A stretch of 41,258 nt of DNA, taken from a bacterium (GTDB taxonomy: Bacteria; Sysuimicrobiota; Sysuimicrobiia; Sysuimicrobiales; Segetimicrobiaceae). The stretch lies in the NCBI GenBank assembly GCA_035703895.1, contig DASSXJ010000033.1, positions 1 to 41,258 on the forward strand, written 5' to 3'. Both the position numbers and the translations under genes were made by a program. Under the pieces are notes generated by a model. It was not told the origin of the DNA. It made no database searches and saw only the letters and a list, made by a program, of their open reading frames with translations. This document shows, in pieces, positions 8,002 to 16,710 of this stretch. Position 1 is the stretch's first letter, and each line of letters starts with the position of its first letter.

Positions 8002-11000
8002 TCACGTCGGACCATGCTGCTTGCGCCGTGATGGTGCCGCGTCTTCCGAAACGGTCCGCGCCCTCCTGGGATTCCCGATGTTGCCGGAGAACCAGTGCTT
8101 GATCCCGATCCGGCCGAGGTCGTCGAACACGGTGTAGATCACCGGGATCGCCGCCAGCGTGAGCAGGAGCGAGAGGACCTGCCCCCCGATGATCACGGTG
8201 CTGATCGCGTGGTTGGTGGTGGCCCCGGCGCCTCGGCTGAGGGCCAACGGGATCGCCCCGGCGACGAACGCGATCGTGGTCATGAGGATGGGCCGCAGGC
8301 GGTCTAGGCTCGCGGTGACGATCGCGGCGTGCCTGTCCATCCCCCCGGCTCGGAGCTGGTTGGTGCGGTCCACCTGGAGGATGGCATTCTTCTTGACCAC
8401 GCCGAACAGCACGAGGATCCCGAGATAGCTGAGTGGGTTGAGCGATCCGCGCAGGAACAACATCGAGATCAACGCGAACGGCACCGTCAGCGGCAACGAG
8501 AGCAGGATCGTGATCGGGTGGACCCACGATTCGAACTGGGCCGCGAGGACCAGGAACATGAACACGAACGCCATGGTGAACGTCTGCATGAAGGCGTTCT
8601 TCGTCTTGGACACCTGCTCTGAGATGCCGGTCAAGCTGAGGTGATAGGCGGGAGGGAGCGCGAGCGATCGCATCTTGGCGTCGAGCCGCTCGACCACGCT
8701 TCCGAGGGACGCCTCAGGCAGAAGATTCGCCGAGATCGTCACCTGTCGCTCGCGATTGAAGCGCTCGATCTCGCTTGCGCCCGTGGTCTGCCGGATGTCG
8801 ATGACCTGTCCCAGCGGGACGCGTCCCCCCGTGGACGAGAGGAGTGGAACCCGCAGGAGCGCGGCCGGGTCCGCGCGGCCGGGCACGTCCTCCCGAATGT
8901 GAACGTTGTAGAACTGCCCGCCTTCGGCGTACTTGACCTGCCGCGCGTCGCCGCCCTGCTCGATCAGGGCGAGTGCGTTGGCCGCCTCGCTCACGCTGAC
9001 CCCCAAGGCGGCTGCGCGCGCAGGGCTCACTTTGAGGTCCACAGACTTCCCCAGCGACAGAGACGCCCGGACGTCCACCACCCCAGGGAGCGTACGCAAA
9101 TATGCCGCGCCGGCCTCGGCGGCTCGATTGAGCACGGTGAGATCGGGGCCGCTCACGACGTACTGCAGCGGCGCGGCCCCTCCGGTCAGGTCGGAGACGG
9201 CGTTCACCAAGGCCGTCATGCCGGGGGACCGGTGCTTCGGCAGGATCTCCGTCCGGACGCGCGCCATCTCCCGCTGCTGGCTGATCGTCCTTGCCTGGAT
9301 GGGCACCATGCGGACGAAGATCGTCGACCTGTTGGGACTGTGCTGAGGGTCGTCTCCCGTGGTCACGATCGTGAACGCCACTCCGGGGTGGCGCCGGATC
9401 TCGGTGGCGATCTGCGTCGCGAGCGTGGAGGTGGTCTCGAGCGTCCAGCTCGCGGGGGCCTGGATCGCGACCGCGAACTGCGACTCGTCGTCGGTCGGCA
9501 GGAAGTCCTGATTGACCAGCCCGCCAAGCGGCACGATGCTGGCGAGGGCCAGGATCGACAGGACGACCAGCACCCACCGGCGCCGCAGCGAGTGCTCGAG
9601 CAGCCACCGGTACCCGTGGTCCATCACCCTTTTGAGCCGCTTCGGTGTGTCGACTCGCGCCGAGCCGGGCGATGGGTCGCCGGGCCGCCCGAGCCACCGC
9701 GACGCGAGCGACGGGGTCAACGTGAAGCTCACGAGGAGCGACACCGCGATCGCGAAGGCCATCGTCCAGCCGAAGCTGCTCATGAAGCGCCCGACGATGC
9801 CGCTCATGAACGCGAGCGGCAGGAACACCACGATCAGGCTCAGGGTGGTCGCCATCACGGCGGGCCCGACCTCGCGGGTGCCCTCGATCGCCGCCTGGAA
9901 GGCCGGCATCCGCTGCTCGTGGATGAACCGGTAGATGTTCTCCAGCACCACGATCGCGTCGTCGATGACGATGCCGATCACCAGCGCGAGCGCGAGGAGC
10001 GTGAAGGTGTTGAGGGTGAGATGCAATGCGGCGAGGAGGGTGAACGTGCTGATCAACGAGATGGGAATCGCGAGCGCCGCGATGATCGTGGCCCGCCAGT
10101 CCCACAGGAAGAACAGGACGACCAGCGCCGCGAGCAGCGACCCCACGACCAGATGCTCCTCGACGGCGCGCGTGGACGTCAGGACGTACTCGGACTGGTC
10201 CCAGGCGACGCGCAAGGTGTATCCGGACGGGAGGGTCGGCTGGAGGCTGCGGAGGCGATCCTGCACGTTCGCGACGACGTTGATCGTGTTCGCGCCGGTT
10301 TGCTTCTGGAGATAGAGGAGGACCGCCGGGGTCCCGTTGACGTTCGCGGTCGTCGAGGGCTCGGCCGCGCCGTCCTCAATTCGGGCGATGTTCCCGAGGG
10401 ACACGGGCCGCCCTCCGCGCGCGGGGATCCCGATGTTGGCCAGATCGGAGAGTCGACCGAATGTCCGCGGCAAGAACCGCTGCGCGCCGGCATCGATGTT
10501 CCCGGCGGGCGTCGCGAGCGCGTTCATCACGTCGGCGGAGGTCGCGCCGGCCGCGGCGAGGCGGGTGGGGTCCACCTGCACATTGATCTGACGCAGCGTG
10601 TCTCCGACGAGCTTGACCTGGGCGACCCCGAGGATCCCCTCCAGGCGCGGCGCGATGACCCTGGCGGCGTACTCGGAGATGTCCCGCACGGGGCGGTTGG
10701 CGGACAGGGCCAGGACGGCGACGGGGATCTGACTGGGATCGAAGCGGAGCACCTGCGGGGGCGCGGTCCCCGCCGGGAGGCCGGAGATCGCTCCGAGCTT
10801 ATCCTGTACCTCCTGCATCGCCACGGTGGCGTTCTTTTCGAGCACGAACTGGGCGACGACGATCGAGAAGCCGCCGGCCGATGTGGACGTGATCTTGTCG
10901 ATGCCGTCGATGCCGCTGAGCCCGTCCTCGATCCTGCGCGTCACGTCGGTTTCAACTTCTTCCGGGGACGCGCCGGGTAACTGCGTGACGACCGTGATGA

Positions 11001-11133
11001 TGGGGAGCTCGACGTCGGGGTATCGGGACACGTTCAGGCGCAGGAAGGAGAAGATTCCCAGGACGACCATGACGAGCGTGATGACGCGGGAGAGGACGGG
11101 CCGGCGAACGCACAGCTCCGCGAGGCGCTGCAT
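8002..11133 (-). CDS. RND efflux transporter, HAE1/AcrB-like
   Basis: 1043 residues, full length for a hydrophobe/amphiphile RND pump. The protein has the N-terminal membrane anchor, two large periplasmic loops and twelve expected membrane helices. The proton-relay pair Asp391-Asp392 is in VIGIVIDDAIVVLENI, and the matching Lys is in LVLFGVVKKNAIL. Family members export lipophilic compounds using proton motive force, normally with a periplasmic adaptor and an outer-membrane channel. Neither partner gene is next to it. It follows ispG by 70 nt on the same strand and precedes the hopanoid operon by 253 nt, so its cargo might be a lipid, but that is inference. The C-terminal tail is short and basic. 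Confidence 0.93.
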   Translation of the reverse strand: MQRLAELCVRRPVLSRVITLVMVVLGIFSFLRLNVSRYPDVELPIITVVTQLPGASPEEVETDVTRRIEDGLSGIDGIDKITSTSAGGFSIVVAQFVLEKNATVAMQEVQDKLGAISGLPAGTAPPQVLRFDPSQIPVAVLALSANRPVRDISEYAARVIAPRLEGILGVAQVKLVGDTLRQINVQVDPTRLAAAGATSADVMNALATPAGNIDAGAQRFLPRTFGRLSDLANIGIPARGGRPVSLGNIARIEDGAAEPSTTANVNGTPAVLLYLQKQTGANTINVVANVQDRLRSLQPTLPSGYTLRVAWDQSEYVLTSTRAVEEHLVVGSLLAALVVLFFLWDWRATIIAALAIPISLISTFTLLAALHLTLNTFTLLALALVIGIVIDDAIVVLENIYRFIHEQRMPAFQAAIEGTREVGPAVMATTLSLIVVFLPLAFMSGIVGRFMSSFGWTMAFAIAVSLLVSFTLTPSLASRWLGRPGDPSPGSARVDTPKRLKRVMDHGYRWLLEHSLRRRWVLVVLSILALASIVPLGGLVNQDFLPTDDESQFAVAIQAPASWTLETTSTLATQIATEIRRHPGVAFTIVTTGDDPQHSPNRSTIFVRMVPIQARTISQQREMARVRTEILPKHRSPGMTALVNAVSDLTGGAAPLQYVVSGPDLTVLNRAAEAGAAYLRTLPGVVDVRASLSLGKSVDLKVSPARAAALGVSVSEAANALALIEQGGDARQVKYAEGGQFYNVHIREDVPGRADPAALLRVPLLSSTGGRVPLGQVIDIRQTTGASEIERFNRERQVTISANLLPEASLGSVVERLDAKMRSLALPPAYHLSLTGISEQVSKTKNAFMQTFTMAFVFMFLVLAAQFESWVHPITILLSLPLTVPFALISMLFLRGSLNPLSYLGILVLFGVVKKNAILQVDRTNQLRAGGMDRHAAIVTASLDRLRPILMTTIAFVAGAIPLALSRGAGATTNHAISTVIIGGQVLSLLLTLAAIPVIYTVFDDLGRIGIKHWFSGNIGNPRRARTVSEDAAPSRRKQHGPT

Positions 11134-11203
11134 CGGAGCTGCTACCTACGGGGGTGGGGTCACGCCGAGAGATCAGGACCGGGGACGGACGACGACCGCA
11201 CGG

Positions 11204-12286
11204 TCACCCTGACGTCCCGGCATCCTGTTTCTCGCGCACGACGGTCTCGACTTCCTTCATCAACCCTTCCAGCAGGCGTTCCTCGGGGAGGCTGGCGACG
11301 ATCTTGCCTTTCTTGAAGATGAGCCCCATCCCCCGGCCGGCGGCGACGCCGAGGTCGGCCATCCGCGCCTCTCCCGGGCCGTTGACGGCGCACCCCATCA
11401 CGGCCACCTTGACCGGGACCGGGTACTGCTGGAGGCGGCGCTCGACTTCCTCCGCCAGCGCGACGATGTCGACCTCGGCCCGGCCGCACGATGGGCACGC
11501 CACCAGGATCGGGCCTTTCATGCGCAGGCCGAGCGCTTTCAGGATCTCGAACCCCGCCTTGATCTCCTCGACCGGATCGGCGGCGAGCGACACCCGGATC
11601 GTGTTGCCGAGGCCCCGCGAGAGGATCGCCCCCAACCCGACCGCGGACTTGACGGTGCCGGCCCAGGTCGTGCCGGACTCGGTGATCCCAACGTGGAGCG
11701 GGTAGGGCGCCGCGTCGGCGATCTTCTCATACGCCTCGATCGCCATCTCCACGTCGCTCGCTTTTACCGAGATCACGATGTCGCGAAAGTCCAGGTCCTC
11801 AAGGACCTTGATCTCCTCGAGCGCGCTCTCGACGAGCGCGTCGGCGCACGGTTCCCCGTACTTGCGCAGCATCTCTTTCGAGACGGAGCCCACGTTCGCC
11901 CCGACGCGTATGGGCACGCCCCGGTCCTTGGCCTCACGCGCGACGGTGCGGACTCGGTCTGCGCCCCCGATGTTGCCCGGGTTGAGGCGCAGTTTATCGA
12001 CCCCGGCCTCCAGCGCCCCGAGCGCCAGACGGTAGTCGAAGTGGATGTCCGCGACGAGCGGCACCCGGATCTGGGACTTGATCTGGCCGAGGACGGCGGC
12101 GGCAGCCTTGTCCGGGACCGCGACGCGGACGATCTCGCACCCGGCCGCCTCCAACGCGTGAATTTGGGCAACCGTCGCCGCGACATCTCGCGTGTCCGTC
12201 GTGGTCATCGACTGGACCGAGATGGGCGCTCCGCCCCCGACTGGGACCGTTCCTACGCTGACCGGTCGTGTTTGTGTGCGATCCAT
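11204..12286 (-). CDS. ispG: 4-hydroxy-3-methylbut-2-enyl diphosphate synthase IspG (GcpE)
   Basis: 360 residues, the short bacterial form. It catalyses the penultimate step of the MEP pathway, reducing MEcPP to HMBPP. The [4Fe-4S] ligands are in CPSCGR and GCAVNGPGEA, and the TIM-barrel start VQSMTTTDT and LRLNPGNIG are typical. ATG at 12286 has GGGAG 4 nt upstream. The enzyme needs reduced ferredoxin or flavodoxin, so the TrxB-like ferredoxin-NADP reductase in this window could supply electrons. It is the first gene of the long minus-strand isoprenoid and hopanoid stretch. Confidence 0.97.
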   Translation of the reverse strand: MDRTQTRPVSVGTVPVGGGAPISVQSMTTTDTRDVAATVAQIHALEAAGCEIVRVAVPDKAAAAVLGQIKSQIRVPLVADIHFDYRLALGALEAGVDKLRLNPGNIGGADRVRTVAREAKDRGVPIRVGANVGSVSKEMLRKYGEPCADALVESALEEIKVLEDLDFRDIVISVKASDVEMAIEAYEKIADAAPYPLHVGITESGTTWAGTVKSAVGLGAILSRGLGNTIRVSLAADPVEEIKAGFEILKALGLRMKGPILVACPSCGRAEVDIVALAEEVERRLQQYPVPVKVAVMGCAVNGPGEARMADLGVAAGRGMGLIFKKGKIVASLPEERLLEGLMKEVETVVREKQDAGTSG

Positions 12287-12338
12287 TCCGCTCCCGTCTC
12301 AACGTTGGCGTTTCTCGTGCAGACTCCGACCGCACCTC

Positions 12339-12367
12339 AGTATACACCGCGCCACCTTCTATTGGAA
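12339..12367 (-). promoter_or_regulatory. Probable ispG promoter
   Basis: On the minus strand TTCCAA (12367-12362) and TATACT (12344-12339) are 17 nt apart, placing the RNA start about 45 nt before the ispG ATG. The -10 box has five of six consensus bases; the -35 is weak. The -10 context GGTGTATACT resembles the GGTGTATAAT found before two other genes here. Confidence 0.5.
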
Positions 12368-12393
12368 GGGATGCGGTGCGGACCTCGGGAACC

Positions 12394-12422
12394 TTGACCA
12401 CTTCGAGACGGTGCACTACGTT
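12394..12422 (+). promoter_or_regulatory. Possible promoter of the YkoP-like gene
   Basis: TTGACC (12394-12399) and TACGTT (12417-12422) are 17 nt apart on the plus strand, in the 267-nt spacer between divergent ispG and the YkoP-like gene, about 130 nt before the latter. The -35 is good and the -10 poor. Confidence 0.3.
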
Positions 12423-12553
12423 TCACCATGGAGAGGGCGATCCCTGCCTGCGCGGATCACCGCCGAGCGGGTGCGCGTGGCAGCGGCGAGCGCAATGGGG
12501 AGGGGGAGGAACGCCATGCACATGGTGAGGAGCGCCCCAGGGGAGCCGCACGC

Positions 12554-13114
12554 GTGAGGTGGCGCCTTCTCGATTGGCTGGACCAGTGGGTTGAGCGCCA
12601 CGAGAAGATCCTTCCGATCGGCGAGGGGGGGTACATCCTCCGCATGAAGGTGACCCGCTACCGCGGGCCGCGCTTCGTGCTCATGGATGGTACCGTGGTC
12701 GCCCCCGGCGATCTCGTCGGCGAGCTGCACTTGGATAACCAACGCGCCGCCGCCCTCAACGCGGAAGGCCATGGCGGGTTCCGGTTTCGACACGAGATCT
12801 TCCGCCTGCTTCCGGCGCTGGCCCGCGATCTCGAGACCCGCCCCGAATACCGCACGATCAATGCCATCTACGGCGCGAGCCTGTTTTGGCGCAGCGCGGC
12901 GATGGCCGCCAAGGCCGGGTTCGAGCATCGGTCGCTTCCGCCATTCACGCGGTGGTGGTTGGGTACGTGGGAGCGGATTCTGCTCGCCAACTACCATCCG
13001 GAGGGACGGCGGCGTCTCAACAAAGGACGGCGGACGGAGTTGCGGCAGGTGTGGATCACGCGCCGCGCCCTGGCCCGATTCGCCGCGCCGGCTGCGGTTA
13101 TGCGAGACTGCTGA
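12554..13114 (+). CDS. YkoP-like domain protein of unknown function
   Basis: 186 residues. The sequence layout (LLDWLDQWVERHEKILPIG, KVTRYRGPRFVLMDGT, GDLVGELHLDN, YGASLFWRSAAMAAKAGFE, LANYHPEGRRRL) matches what I recall of the YkoP-like domain, which is often found beside or fused to polysaccharide deacetylases. No catalytic residues are known and I assign no reaction. The frame opens at 12428, but GTG at 12554 is preceded by AGGGGAG 8 nt upstream and begins right at the conserved part. Its 3' end overlaps the convergent deacetylase gene by 17 nt, which fits a shared role in envelope polysaccharide. The family name is from memory and should be checked by profile search. Confidence 0.75.
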   Translation: MRWRLLDWLDQWVERHEKILPIGEGGYILRMKVTRYRGPRFVLMDGTVVAPGDLVGELHLDNQRAAALNAEGHGGFRFRHEIFRLLPALARDLETRPEYRTINAIYGASLFWRSAAMAAKAGFEHRSLPPFTRWWLGTWERILLANYHPEGRRRLNKGRRTELRQVWITRRALARFAAPAAVMRDC

Positions 13115-13817
13115 GCAGGGCCCGGAGCGGGACGATCTCGAAGCCGCGCCCCCGAAGTCCCGCGATCATGCCGGGGAGCGCGGCGCACGTTTCCTTCGGC
13201 GTCGACGGGTGGCCTCCGCGGTCGTGGAGGTTGACGATCGCGCCGGGGTGGGCCTTCCCCACGACCAACGCGGTCATCCGGGGCGCCGGGGCGGCCGCGA
13301 TCAATCCTTCGGGGCGCACGGACCACAGGATCCGTCGCTCGCCGAGCTGCGCGGCCCGCGCGTACGCGGCCCAGTTAAACGTGCCCCACGGGGGCCGGAA
13401 GTACCGAGGCGTGACGCCGATGGCCCCGGCGATCGCGTCGGCACCGCGGTCGACCTCGGCGGCGGAGGCCGCGGGAGAAAGCGTCCACAGGTGCCGATGC
13501 CCGTAAGTGTGGTTGCCCACGTCGTGGCCGGCGGCTGCGACCGCGCGCGCCACGGCGCCGGCGGCGTCGACCTGCCGTCCCACCATGAAGAACGTCGCAC
13601 GCACCCCTGCGGCGGCGAGCACGTCCAGGATCCGCGGCGTGTGCTCGGGATCGGGGCCGTCGTCAAAGGTGAGCGCCACCATGGCGCGAGACGGGCCGCG
13701 TTTCACGACGCCAAGGCCCAGTCCCTCGGTTGCGGCGTACGCGCCGATCGTGTAGGCCGCGGCGCCGGCCAGCGCGACCGTCACAACCCCGAGGCCGAGC
13801 TGGAGCGGGTCACGCAT
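13098..13817 (-). CDS. Membrane-anchored polysaccharide deacetylase (CE4/NodB family)
   Basis: 239 residues. One hydrophobic segment at residues 8-30 is a signal anchor that would place the domain outside the inner membrane. The NodB motifs are present: TFDDGPD with Asp52 and Asp53, GNHTYGH with His103 and His107, RPPWG from Arg141, and NLHD with His198. The usual Asp-Trp motif after the fourth strand reads SVRPEGL instead of SVDPxDW, so it is a divergent member. CE4 enzymes remove N- or O-acetyl groups from peptidoglycan, chitin-like or exopolysaccharides; the substrate here is not clear. It starts 3 nt after the stop of the glycosyltransferase gene, so the two are probably co-transcribed. 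Confidence 0.92.
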   Translation of the reverse strand: MRDPLQLGLGVVTVALAGAAAYTIGAYAATEGLGLGVVKRGPSRAMVALTFDDGPDPEHTPRILDVLAAAGVRATFFMVGRQVDAAGAVARAVAAAGHDVGNHTYGHRHLWTLSPAASAAEVDRGADAIAGAIGVTPRYFRPPWGTFNWAAYARAAQLGERRILWSVRPEGLIAAAPAPRMTALVVGKAHPGAIVNLHDRGGHPSTPKETCAALPGMIAGLRGRGFEIVPLRALLSSLA

Positions 13818-13820
13818 CGC

Positions 13821-14975
13821 CTATCGCACCGCCGCGCGAACAGGGGCGGACATCGCCGCGAGCTGCGCGAGGTGGGTGGCCACCACCCCGGCGGCGTCGG
13901 GCCGGCTGAGCCCCGCGGCGGCCTGGCGCATCGCGGCGAGGCGTTCCGGGTGCGCGAGCAGTTCCTCCAACGCCACGCGCACCTCCGCCGGCGTCTTGGC
14001 CGCCAGCGCCGCGCCGCGCTCGACGAGAAACTCAGCATTGCTCTCTTCCTGACCCGGGATCGACCGGTACAGGAGCATCGGGAGGCGCCGGGCCAGCGCC
14101 TCGGTCACCGTGACCCCGCCAGCCTTCGTGACCAGGAGGTCGCTGACCGTCATGAGCTCTTCGACGTTGCTCACATACTCGAACACCCGGAACAAGTGCG
14201 GCGACCGCGCCGCCAGGGCGCGGACCCGGTCTCGCAGGCGTGGAGCGTTGCTGCACACGGCGAGCGCCTGGACCGGCCGTGAGAAGCGCGCCAGGATCTC
14301 CGCGACGTCACCGACCCCTCCCAGCGTCGCGTACGCGCCGGCCATGACGAGGATCACCGGCACCCCGGGTGTGAGGCCGAGCCGAGTCATCAGGACGTCG
14401 CGGTCGAGCGGGCGCTGAAACTTGCGCTCGATCGGGAGCCCCGAGACGGCGATCCGCTCTGGAGGAATGCCACGCGCGAGCAGGCCATCCCGCATCAGGC
14501 TGTGGGGCACGCAGTATCGGTCCACACCCGGATGGAGCCATTCGCCGTGGCTGACGTAATCGGTGATCACCACGAGGCACGGCACCGCCGTACGCCCCGC
14601 GATCTTCAGATCAGACATGGTGCCGGCGAAGGTCCAGTGCACGCAACACACCACATCGGGACGCTCGCCGGCGAGATACCGGTCCAGCCGCTCCATCCCC
14701 TGGCGGTTGACCGCGCGCCGGAAACGCGAGTCCGGGCGAATCTCGCCCATCATCTTGTAGAAGCGGCCTTGGATCTTCGGCGCGAACCGGACGATCTGGT
14801 AGTACCAGAACCTCGTCACGGCATCCGACACGGGGTTGGTGAACCGCGCGAAGTAGTCCACGATCTCCACTCGCCCGCCGGTTTGCGCCATCCATTCCGC
14901 GGCGATCGCTTCAGCCACGCGCTTGTGACCGAGTCCGTAGTTGGCGGAGAGAATCGAGAGGAACATTCCGGTCAC
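13821..14975 (-). CDS. GT28-family glycosyltransferase, MGDG synthase/UgtP-like
   Basis: 384 residues. The N-terminal SILSANYGLGHKRVAEAI is the glycerolipid-binding motif of MGDG synthases and diacylglycerol glucosyltransferases, and the C-terminal half has the MurG-type nucleotide-sugar site (LLVTKAGGVTVTEALA, then PGQEESNAEFL). Such enzymes transfer a hexose from a UDP-sugar to diacylglycerol at the membrane. The acceptor and sugar cannot be told from sequence. GTG at 14975 and ATG at 14966 are both possible starts; neither has a clear ribosome site. It is followed directly by the CE4 deacetylase, which might act on a sugar it adds. Confidence 0.88.
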   Translation of the reverse strand: MTGMFLSILSANYGLGHKRVAEAIAAEWMAQTGGRVEIVDYFARFTNPVSDAVTRFWYYQIVRFAPKIQGRFYKMMGEIRPDSRFRRAVNRQGMERLDRYLAGERPDVVCCVHWTFAGTMSDLKIAGRTAVPCLVVITDYVSHGEWLHPGVDRYCVPHSLMRDGLLARGIPPERIAVSGLPIERKFQRPLDRDVLMTRLGLTPGVPVILVMAGAYATLGGVGDVAEILARFSRPVQALAVCSNAPRLRDRVRALAARSPHLFRVFEYVSNVEELMTVSDLLVTKAGGVTVTEALARRLPMLLYRSIPGQEESNAEFLVERGAALAAKTPAEVRVALEELLAHPERLAAMRQAAAGLSRPDAAGVVATHLAQLAAMSAPVRAAVR

Positions 14976-14994
14976 CGGCTGCGGTACGTCGCGC

Positions 14995-15189
14995 TCACGC
15001 CCCGCGGGCCGGTCGACGCCCCGGCCTCAGGAGCAGCACGATTCCCACGATCATGAGGAGGGCTCCCACGACCATCCAGAACCTTGACCCGGTCATGAAA
15101 CTGCCGGGCAAAATGCGGATCCCTTGGAGAAACCACACGCCGCCGGCTAGAACGAGCACAATACCGAGAACCGCCTGCCCCCCGCGCAT
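14995..15189 (-). CDS. Small two-helix membrane protein
   Basis: 64 residues with two hydrophobic helices (VLGIVLVLAGGVWFLQGI and FWMVVGALLMIVGIVLLL) and a basic C-terminus. The pattern of a helix, a short loop reading LPGSFMTGSRFW and a second helix is that of a widespread small bacterial membrane protein of unknown function. The frame opens with TTG at 15243, but ATG at 15189 has GAGGGA 4 nt upstream and is preferred. It precedes the glycosyltransferase gene by about 20 nt on the same strand and is probably co-transcribed. Confidence 0.75.
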   Translation of the reverse strand: MRGGQAVLGIVLVLAGGVWFLQGIRILPGSFMTGSRFWMVVGALLMIVGIVLLLRPGRRPARGA

Positions 15190-15377
15190 CGCGTCCCTCG
15201 CTTTCTCTCGAGCTCCCGCGGTATGAATTGTATCATGTTCCAATCGATCGACTTTTGCGAGCCGAGCGGTGTCGCGTTGAGCCGGGGCGATCCGCGCCGA
15301 TGGGAAGGCTTTGACGGTGCGCAGCGTTTTCTCGTGTAGAGGGTCGACGCGTGCCGTTGGCTCTGGAGAGGTGAGGT

Positions 15378-15614
15378 ATGAGGTTGCCCGTGTACGTCAT
15401 GTCCTATCAGTGCCGCCGCTGCGGGTCGGGGTATTCGGCGGAGTGGGACCCGAATCGTCCCGGCCACGTGGAACCCGCATCGGTGTGCCCCTCCTGTGGT
15501 TCCCCCGTCCGGCTCTACCTCGGAATGGGTCAAAAATCCGAGGGCGGCGGCCGTACAACCGGATACGCGCCCTCGTCGACCGGCGCCACGGTGGCCGGCC
15601 GCGGCGCGGCCTAA
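15378..15614 (+). CDS. Small zinc-ribbon protein
   Basis: 78 residues. Two CxxC pairs (YQCRRCGSGY and VCPSCGSPV) spaced by 20-odd residues form a probable zinc ribbon, followed by a Gly/Thr/Ala-rich tail without clear fold. ATG at 15378 has GGAG 9 nt upstream; ATG at 15399 is a second option just before the first CxxC. No function can be assigned. It is transcribed away from the small membrane protein and toward the deformylase gene, 134 nt further on. Confidence 0.6.
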   Translation: MRLPVYVMSYQCRRCGSGYSAEWDPNRPGHVEPASVCPSCGSPVRLYLGMGQKSEGGGRTTGYAPSSTGATVAGRGAA

Positions 15615-15748
15615 GAGCGGGCAAGGAGTTTTCCCGGCCCGCCCCCAACAGTACGCCGGGGGTCGCGGAAGAGTGTGCCCCCGAGGGGGTTGGCACGGTC
15701 CATGGGCCCATCTGCCGAACCGGCGTCGCGTGATGTCTCCTTGACACG

Positions 15749-16294
15749 GTGACCCCACGACCGGCGGCGGGGCTGACAAGGAGCGCGATCAACGGAATCC
15801 GCGGCCGCGCCCGTCCCATCATCACGCTCCGTCATCCTGATGCCGCCATCCTTAGAAAGCGCTGCCGGGCGGTGCCGGTGGTCGATCGACGCATCCGGCA
15901 GCTCGTCGCCGACATGATCCTCAGCATGCGCCGGGCGGGCGGGATCGGGCTGGCTGCTCCTCAGATCGGCGTTTCCCTGCGCGTAGTCGTCGCCGACATC
16001 GGGACGGGCCCGATGGCGGTCGTCAACCCGCGTCTTCTCCGCCGTGGGGGGGCGCAGCGGGGGATCGAAGGCTGTCTCAGCATCCCGGGCGTCTACGGCG
16101 AGGTCAGTCGGGCGCAACGAATCGAGCTGGGGGGACGGAACGTGCGGGGGCGCCGCGTCGTGGTGCGGGGCCGCGATCTGCTCGCGCGCGTGTTCCAGCA
16201 CGAGATCGACCACCTCAACGGCGTGCTGTTCACCGATCCCGGCCGCCTGATCCGGCGGCGGCGGCCGCGACGGCGCGCCCCACAGGGACGGTGA
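15749..16294 (+). CDS. def: Peptide deformylase
   Basis: 181 residues. All three family motifs are intact: GIGLAAPQIG (65-74), EGCLSIPG with the metal ligand Cys109, and QHEIDHLNG with His151, Glu152 and His155. The enzyme removes the formyl group from the N-terminus of new proteins in the cytoplasm. GTG at 15749 is the first start in frame but lacks a clear ribosome site, and the first 20 residues are not conserved, so the true start may be further in. The last 15 residues are strongly basic (RRRRPRRR). Its stop overlaps the DUF2203 start. Confidence 0.94.
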   Translation: MTPRPAAGLTRSAINGIRGRARPIITLRHPDAAILRKRCRAVPVVDRRIRQLVADMILSMRRAGGIGLAAPQIGVSLRVVVADIGTGPMAVVNPRLLRRGGAQRGIEGCLSIPGVYGEVSRAQRIELGGRNVRGRRVVVRGRDLLARVFQHEIDHLNGVLFTDPGRLIRRRRPRRRAPQGR

Positions 16295-16710
16295 CCACGG
16301 TGCGCCATTTTACCGTCGGCGAGGCCACGGCTCTCCTGCCCCGGCTCACGGAGCTCATCGGTACGGTCCGGCGATTCCGTGACAGCGCGGTGGTGCGGCG
16401 CGCGCGGATTGACCAGTTGTGGCAGCGGCTCGAGCACGGGGAACCGGTCTTGACCACCATCGGGGACGAGCAGCGGGCGCTGGATGCGCTTGGCGGCCGC
16501 CTCGTCACCACCGCCAAGGAGATCGAATCGATCGGATGCGTCTTGCGCGATCTCGATCAGGGGTTGATCGACTTTCCGTTTCGCGCGCGGGCCGGCACCG
16601 TGTTTCTCTGCTGGAAGGTGGGGGAACCCGCGATCCAGTTCTGGCACGGAACGGATGAAGGATTCGCCGGACGCAAGCCCATCGCGCAACTCCCGGTGGA
16701 CCGCGTATGA
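16291..16710 (+). CDS. DUF2203 family protein
   Basis: 139 residues. HFTVGEATALLPRLTELI at the N-terminus and GCVLRDLDQGLIDFPF, LCWKVGEP and HGTDEGFAGRKPI at the C-terminus are the hallmarks of DUF2203, a small cytoplasmic family of unknown function. GTG at 16291 overlaps the def stop as GTGA; GTG at 16300 is the alternative start. Its own stop overlaps the lpdA start as ATGA, so def, this gene and lpdA form one translated unit. The context gives no firm clue to its job. Confidence 0.85.
   Translation: MTTVRHFTVGEATALLPRLTELIGTVRRFRDSAVVRRARIDQLWQRLEHGEPVLTTIGDEQRALDALGGRLVTTAKEIESIGCVLRDLDQGLIDFPFRARAGTVFLCWKVGEPAIQFWHGTDEGFAGRKPIAQLPVDRV

Noticed and set aside
8641-10980. 779-codon open frame on the plus strand
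   Set aside because: Antisense to the RND gene; Arg/Gly/His-rich with no fold, and the minus-strand RND sequence is fully conserved across the same stretch.
15678-15689. CCCCC-GA-GGGGG inverted repeat before the deformylase gene
   Set aside because: Loop of two bases and no T run; likely chance in GC-rich DNA.
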